A DNA stretch of 64,000 nt from an uncultured Bacteroides sp. (GTDB lineage: Bacteria > Bacteroidota > Bacteroidia > Bacteroidales > Bacteroidaceae), in the NCBI RefSeq assembly GCF_963678425.1, contig NZ_OY782855.1, positions 1,364,001-1,428,000 of the forward strand, in the 5' to 3' direction. This document shows, one piece after another, positions 61,023 to 64,000 of the stretch. A program made the position numbers and the translations under genes. Below the pieces are notes generated by a model. That model was given only the letters and a program-made list of their open reading frames with translations, ran no database searches and had not been told where the DNA came from. How positions within the stretch are numbered: position 1 is the stretch's first letter; every line of letters begins with the position of its first letter.

Positions 61023-61095
61023 TATACAAATATATAGATAAGCAATAACCTTTATTTTTCTTGGTAATCCTAACAATTATTCGTACCTTTAAGGC

Positions 61096-62688
61096 ATGAA
61101 TTACAAACGGATTGTTGAACTATTAGAAGATCAGCTCAGACTTTCTTCCGAAAGAGAAAAGGTTCTGCTGGAGCAAAATAGGCAGCAGTCTGCACAACTT
61201 CAGCAGCAGTCTGCGCAGATAGAAAGGCTATCTGTACAGACTGCTATTCTAACCGATACGGTCCGTTCATTGGAAGAATCCCTTCTTCAGAAGAAAGGCG
61301 ACATACAAGTGCTGACCGGTAAGAACCGGGGACTGGGCAAACTCTTGTCCAACAAATCAGAAAAGATAGTTCCTCAAATCAAAGAGGAGGATAAAGTGGA
61401 AGAAAAGCCTCGTCCGTCACTGAAAGAACGTGGTAACAACAACGCCAAACGTAAAGAGTATTTTGATCTGAAAACCATTATTGATGAGGTTTACCCCAAT
61501 GATCCCGGCTTTGATAAGGAAAAATCCAAAATCATTAGTTATGTGGATTCTATCCGGTATGAATACATCCCACCTCAGTTTGTCAAACACATCTACCGAC
61601 AGTACAACTGTTTGTTTAATGAGAAGATGTATACCGCAAAAGCGCCAAGAACTCCGCTGCAGAACTCTAACTACGACGGTTCTTTCATGGCTGGAATACT
61701 ACAACTCAGATACATTTACTCCATGCCCGTTGAACGAATCATCAAATTGTTTGGCGAGCAGGGATTTGAATTGAACAAAGCTACAGCTCACTCCCTGATT
61801 AAGAAATCCGCCTGGATGCTGGATCGTTTGGATGAAGTCTTAAGAAAAACGATTCTTGAGGACAGTTACCTTTGTATGGATGAAAGCTACTATACCGTAC
61901 TGACTCCAGAGAAAAACGAAAAAGGGAAAGGTGTTCGCAAAGGCTATATATGGGCAGCTCTTGCAAATCAAAAGAAACTCATACAATACTTTTATGAAAA
62001 GGGTTCCCGCTCACGCGAAGTTCTGACCAATTATATCGGGGAAGAGTACAAAGGAGCCATCCAATCGGACGGACTTATAGATTATAAAATCCTTGAAACT
62101 GATGAATATCCCGATATAATAAGACTTTCCTGCTTTCAACACTGCAAGCGTAAGTTCCTGGATATTGAAGCAGATAAGGATGCCACTCAAATAATAGATG
62201 TGATCAATAAGCTTTATAGGAAAGAGCATAAAATAGGGAAGCACTGGAAACCCGACAGGATATTAGAATACAGAAAAAAGTATGCCCCACCCATATTAAA
62301 GGAACTCAAAAGAAAACTCTTAAAAATACAATCCAATCCTTCCATGCTTCCAAAGAGCCCACTCTCGAAGGCGATTAATTATACCCTGAACGAGTATGAC
62401 GCATTGTGCAATTATATAGACAGACCAGAATATGCCCTTGATAATAATGCCATAGAACGATACATGAGGTACATAAGCTTAAGCAGGAAGAACTCTCTGT
62501 TTTGCGGAAGCCACGACGGAGCAAAGAGAACAGCACTGCTTTACTCACTGGCTTGCTCATGCAGGCTAAATGGAATAAACACGTTCGAATACTTTACGGA
62601 TATATTAAACCGGATGGCTTATATCAATCCCAATGCATCCGATGAAGTTTATCAGAAACTACTTCCGAATTCCTGGACAAAAGAATAA
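61096..62688 (+). CDS. tnpC: IS66 family transposase TnpC
   Basis: A 530-aa DDE transposase. A coiled-coil leader rich in Gln (QQSAQLQQQSAQIERL) covers about 20-85 and is followed by a linker. The catalytic core has LCMDESYYTVL (first Asp), AIQSDGLIDYKIL (second Asp) and YALDNNAIERYMRYISLSRKNSLFCGS with the catalytic Glu. The C-terminal IS66 domain is complete. No frameshift or stop is present, so the element may be mobile. Confidence 0.95.
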   Translation: MNYKRIVELLEDQLRLSSEREKVLLEQNRQQSAQLQQQSAQIERLSVQTAILTDTVRSLEESLLQKKGDIQVLTGKNRGLGKLLSNKSEKIVPQIKEEDKVEEKPRPSLKERGNNNAKRKEYFDLKTIIDEVYPNDPGFDKEKSKIISYVDSIRYEYIPPQFVKHIYRQYNCLFNEKMYTAKAPRTPLQNSNYDGSFMAGILQLRYIYSMPVERIIKLFGEQGFELNKATAHSLIKKSAWMLDRLDEVLRKTILEDSYLCMDESYYTVLTPEKNEKGKGVRKGYIWAALANQKKLIQYFYEKGSRSREVLTNYIGEEYKGAIQSDGLIDYKILETDEYPDIIRLSCFQHCKRKFLDIEADKDATQIIDVINKLYRKEHKIGKHWKPDRILEYRKKYAPPILKELKRKLLKIQSNPSMLPKSPLSKAINYTLNEYDALCNYIDRPEYALDNNAIERYMRYISLSRKNSLFCGSHDGAKRTALLYSLACSCRLNGINTFEYFTDILNRMAYINPNASDEVYQKLLPNSWTKE

Positions 62689-62719
62689 ACCTACTATAAG
62701 CCCAGAAAATATTCTATAG

Positions 62720-62739
62720 GGTATCGCAGAGACGCTTAC
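62720..62739 (-). repeat. IS66 right inverted repeat
   Basis: GGTATCGCAGAGACGCTTAC, the inverse of the left end with one mismatch. Confidence 0.9.
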
Positions 62740-62857
62740 CTTTCAAAACCAATCAATCACGGCTATAATAACATGATTCACAATATATTATATCACATTC
62801 GTGAGGGAGTTAGGGATGAAAACACATTTTTCTCGGATGAATTTGTATTTTCAGGCT

Positions 62858-64000
62858 CTACATTACATACATCTCACTAAGAATGCCTACCGCTGTTTCT
62901 ACTGTTTCAATGTTCTTTATAATCATGCTTCTGCGGTTATGCTGTTCACGAAGCTGACAGTTACGGGAATATTTCTGCAGATAACTAATAACCTTATCAA
63001 ACGCTTCCGACTGATAATATGGCGATTCCGGATTGTTCACAAAAAACAGAGTCATTTTCCCTGCTTTCAGGAACACTTTCTCCACTCCTAACTTCTTTGC
63101 ATAACGACGAAGACGAACAATTCGCATCAATTCAAGTCCTTCTTTCGGAATCTTACCAAAGCGATCTTCCAGACGACTTTGGAAGTTCTTAACTTCTTCA
63201 TCGGTTTCCATGCTATCCAGTTCACGATAAAGCAGCATCCTTTCACTACTGCTTGGGATATATTCATTCGGAAAAAGCAACTCCAAATCACTTTCAACAG
63301 TACATTCCTGCACAAAGCCTTCCCCACTAATCTTTTCTTCTCCTGCAACAAGCTCTTCTGCATAAAGATCGGCAAACTCATCTGTCTTCAATTCATGCAC
63401 GGCTTCATTCAGAATCTTCTGATAAGTTTCATATCCCAGATCTGCAATAAACCCACTTTGTTCGGCTCCAAGCATATTTCCTGCACCACGGATATCAAGA
63501 TCCTGCATGGCTATATGAATGCCGCTACCCAAATCACTGAAATTCTCGATAGCCTGCAAACGGCGTTTGGCTTCGGGAGTGAGACTACTAAGTGGAGGAG
63601 CCAGCAGGTAACAAAATGCTTTCTTATTTCCCCGGCCCACGCGGCCTCGCAACTGATGAAGATCACTCAATCCAAAGTTCTGAGCATTATTAATGATAAT
63701 GGTATTCACATTAGGAATATCAATACCACTTTCTATGATTGAGGTAGCAATCAGAATATCATAGTCATAATTAATAAAATCAAGAATAATCTTTTCCAGT
63801 TTATCTGGTTCCATCTGTCCATGTCCCACACAGATACGAGCATCAGGAACTAAGCGATGAATCATTGTTTCCAGCTCATAGATATTCTGAATACGATTAT
63901 TCACAAAGAACACCTGACCATTGCGGCTCATTTCAAAATTAATTGCTTCGCTAATGATGTCTTCATTAAATGTATGCACTTCTGTTTGTATGGGATACCG
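62858..64000 (-). CDS. mfd: Transcription-repair coupling factor Mfd (C-terminal part)
   Basis: The last about 380 residues of Mfd, the ATP-dependent translocase that removes stalled RNA polymerase and recruits UvrA to DNA damage. The frame stays open to the window edge, so the gene begins outside. Visible are the helicase C-terminal motifs (ILIATSIIESGIDIPN, then DLHQLRGRVGR), the translocation-in-repair motif region (DLDIRGAGNMLGAEQSGFI) and the C-terminal Mfd domain that contacts UvrA. The IS66 element ends 118 bp downstream of its stop without damaging it. Confidence 0.96.
   Translation of the reverse strand, partial: RYPIQTEVHTFNEDIISEAINFEMSRNGQVFFVNNRIQNIYELETMIHRLVPDARICVGHGQMEPDKLEKIILDFINYDYDILIATSIIESGIDIPNVNTIIINNAQNFGLSDLHQLRGRVGRGNKKAFCYLLAPPLSSLTPEAKRRLQAIENFSDLGSGIHIAMQDLDIRGAGNMLGAEQSGFIADLGYETYQKILNEAVHELKTDEFADLYAEELVAGEEKISGEGFVQECTVESDLELLFPNEYIPSSSERMLLYRELDSMETDEEVKNFQSRLEDRFGKIPKEGLELMRIVRLRRYAKKLGVEKVFLKAGKMTLFFVNNPESPYYQSEAFDKVISYLQKYSRNCQLREQHNRRSMIIKNIETVETAVGILSEMYVM

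Larger units (their letters stand above)
60180..62739 (+). mobile_element. Complete IS66-family insertion sequence
   Basis: About 2.56 kb with 20-bp inverted repeats differing at one base (60180-60199 GTAAGCGTCTCCGCGATACC and 62720-62739). The GTAAGCG start is the IS66 hallmark. It carries the accessory genes tnpA and tnpB and the transposase tnpC, all intact. Flanking 8-bp sequences (ACTTTTCA and CTTTCAAA) are not an exact duplication. It lies in intergenic DNA and interrupts no gene. Confidence 0.92.

Noticed and set aside
60172..62747. 8-bp target-site duplication for the IS66 element
   Set aside because: ACTTTTCA and CTTTCAAA look alike but do not match in register.

Overview
The window is AT-rich, densely coding chromosomal DNA from a member of the Bacteroidales, most likely a Bacteroides species. 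Four things support this. Start codons are repeatedly preceded by the Bacteroides-type -7 box TAnnTTTG, and Shine-Dalgarno sequences are nearly absent. Several families are typical of the group: pyrophosphate-dependent phosphofructokinase of about 548 aa, HU-like DNA-binding protein, DUF6051-type hydrolase, DUF3943-type proteins, and a NagB-PIG-L fusion. The mobile elements are of Bacteroidetes-associated IS30 and IS66 types. Finally, two secreted proteins carry clear type IX secretion (T9SS) C-terminal sorting domains and a third carries a weaker one.

Layout. 1-8.7 kb: a PAP2/Lgt-like fusion cut by the left edge, an endonuclease/exonuclease/phosphatase-family protein, two unknown envelope proteins, a double CDGSH iron-sulfur protein, a YgiD-type extradiol dioxygenase, a CorC/HlyC-type membrane protein, an NlpE-like lipoprotein and a DUF6051-type hydrolase. 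8.8-15.7 kb (minus): three tandem DUF3943-type paralogues, an LA_2272-type surface-repeat protein and a cation-efflux transporter; a decayed second copy of the LA_2272-type gene lies between two paralogues, so the locus grew by module duplication. 15.8-21.5 kb: an acetyltransferase, a TPR sensor kinase/LytTR regulator pair, and a two-gene operon of sorting-domain proteins, one with BspA-type leucine-rich repeats. 21.9-23.0 kb: a complete IS30 element. 23.6-29.7 kb (minus): TonB receptor, MFS transporter, hemN and hemG form one tight operon that reads as a porphyrin or heme-precursor import and conversion pathway.

30.4-46 kb: a PL8-type polysaccharide lyase with a T9SS sorting domain, rhomboid protease, M28 and S41 peptidases, catalase, an HU-like protein with a striking array of four 18-bp palindromes upstream, cutC, a frameshifted nitroreductase, a large transglutaminase-like lipoprotein, and an operon of a Gly/Tyr/Ser-rich low-complexity protein plus a FadL-like porin. 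46-59.7 kb: prmA, a 49-aa membrane protein, a GH25 lysozyme, pfp, a PlsC-type acyltransferase, an omega-amidase-like enzyme, a NagB-PIG-L fusion whose NagB half has lost catalytic residues, an amidase-like protein with a golvesin-type domain, and a YgiQ radical SAM protein. 59.7-62.7 kb: a cluster of hairpins, a 165-bp MITE-like element with perfect 26-bp terminal inverted repeats, and a complete IS66 element. The window ends inside mfd.

No rRNA, tRNA or CRISPR was seen, and no multi-gene novel defence-type system was recognised. The strongest unexplained signals are the palindrome array at 38157-38242, the MITE-like element at 59899-60063, the gene relic at 11851-11979, and active-site substitutions in two otherwise intact enzymes.
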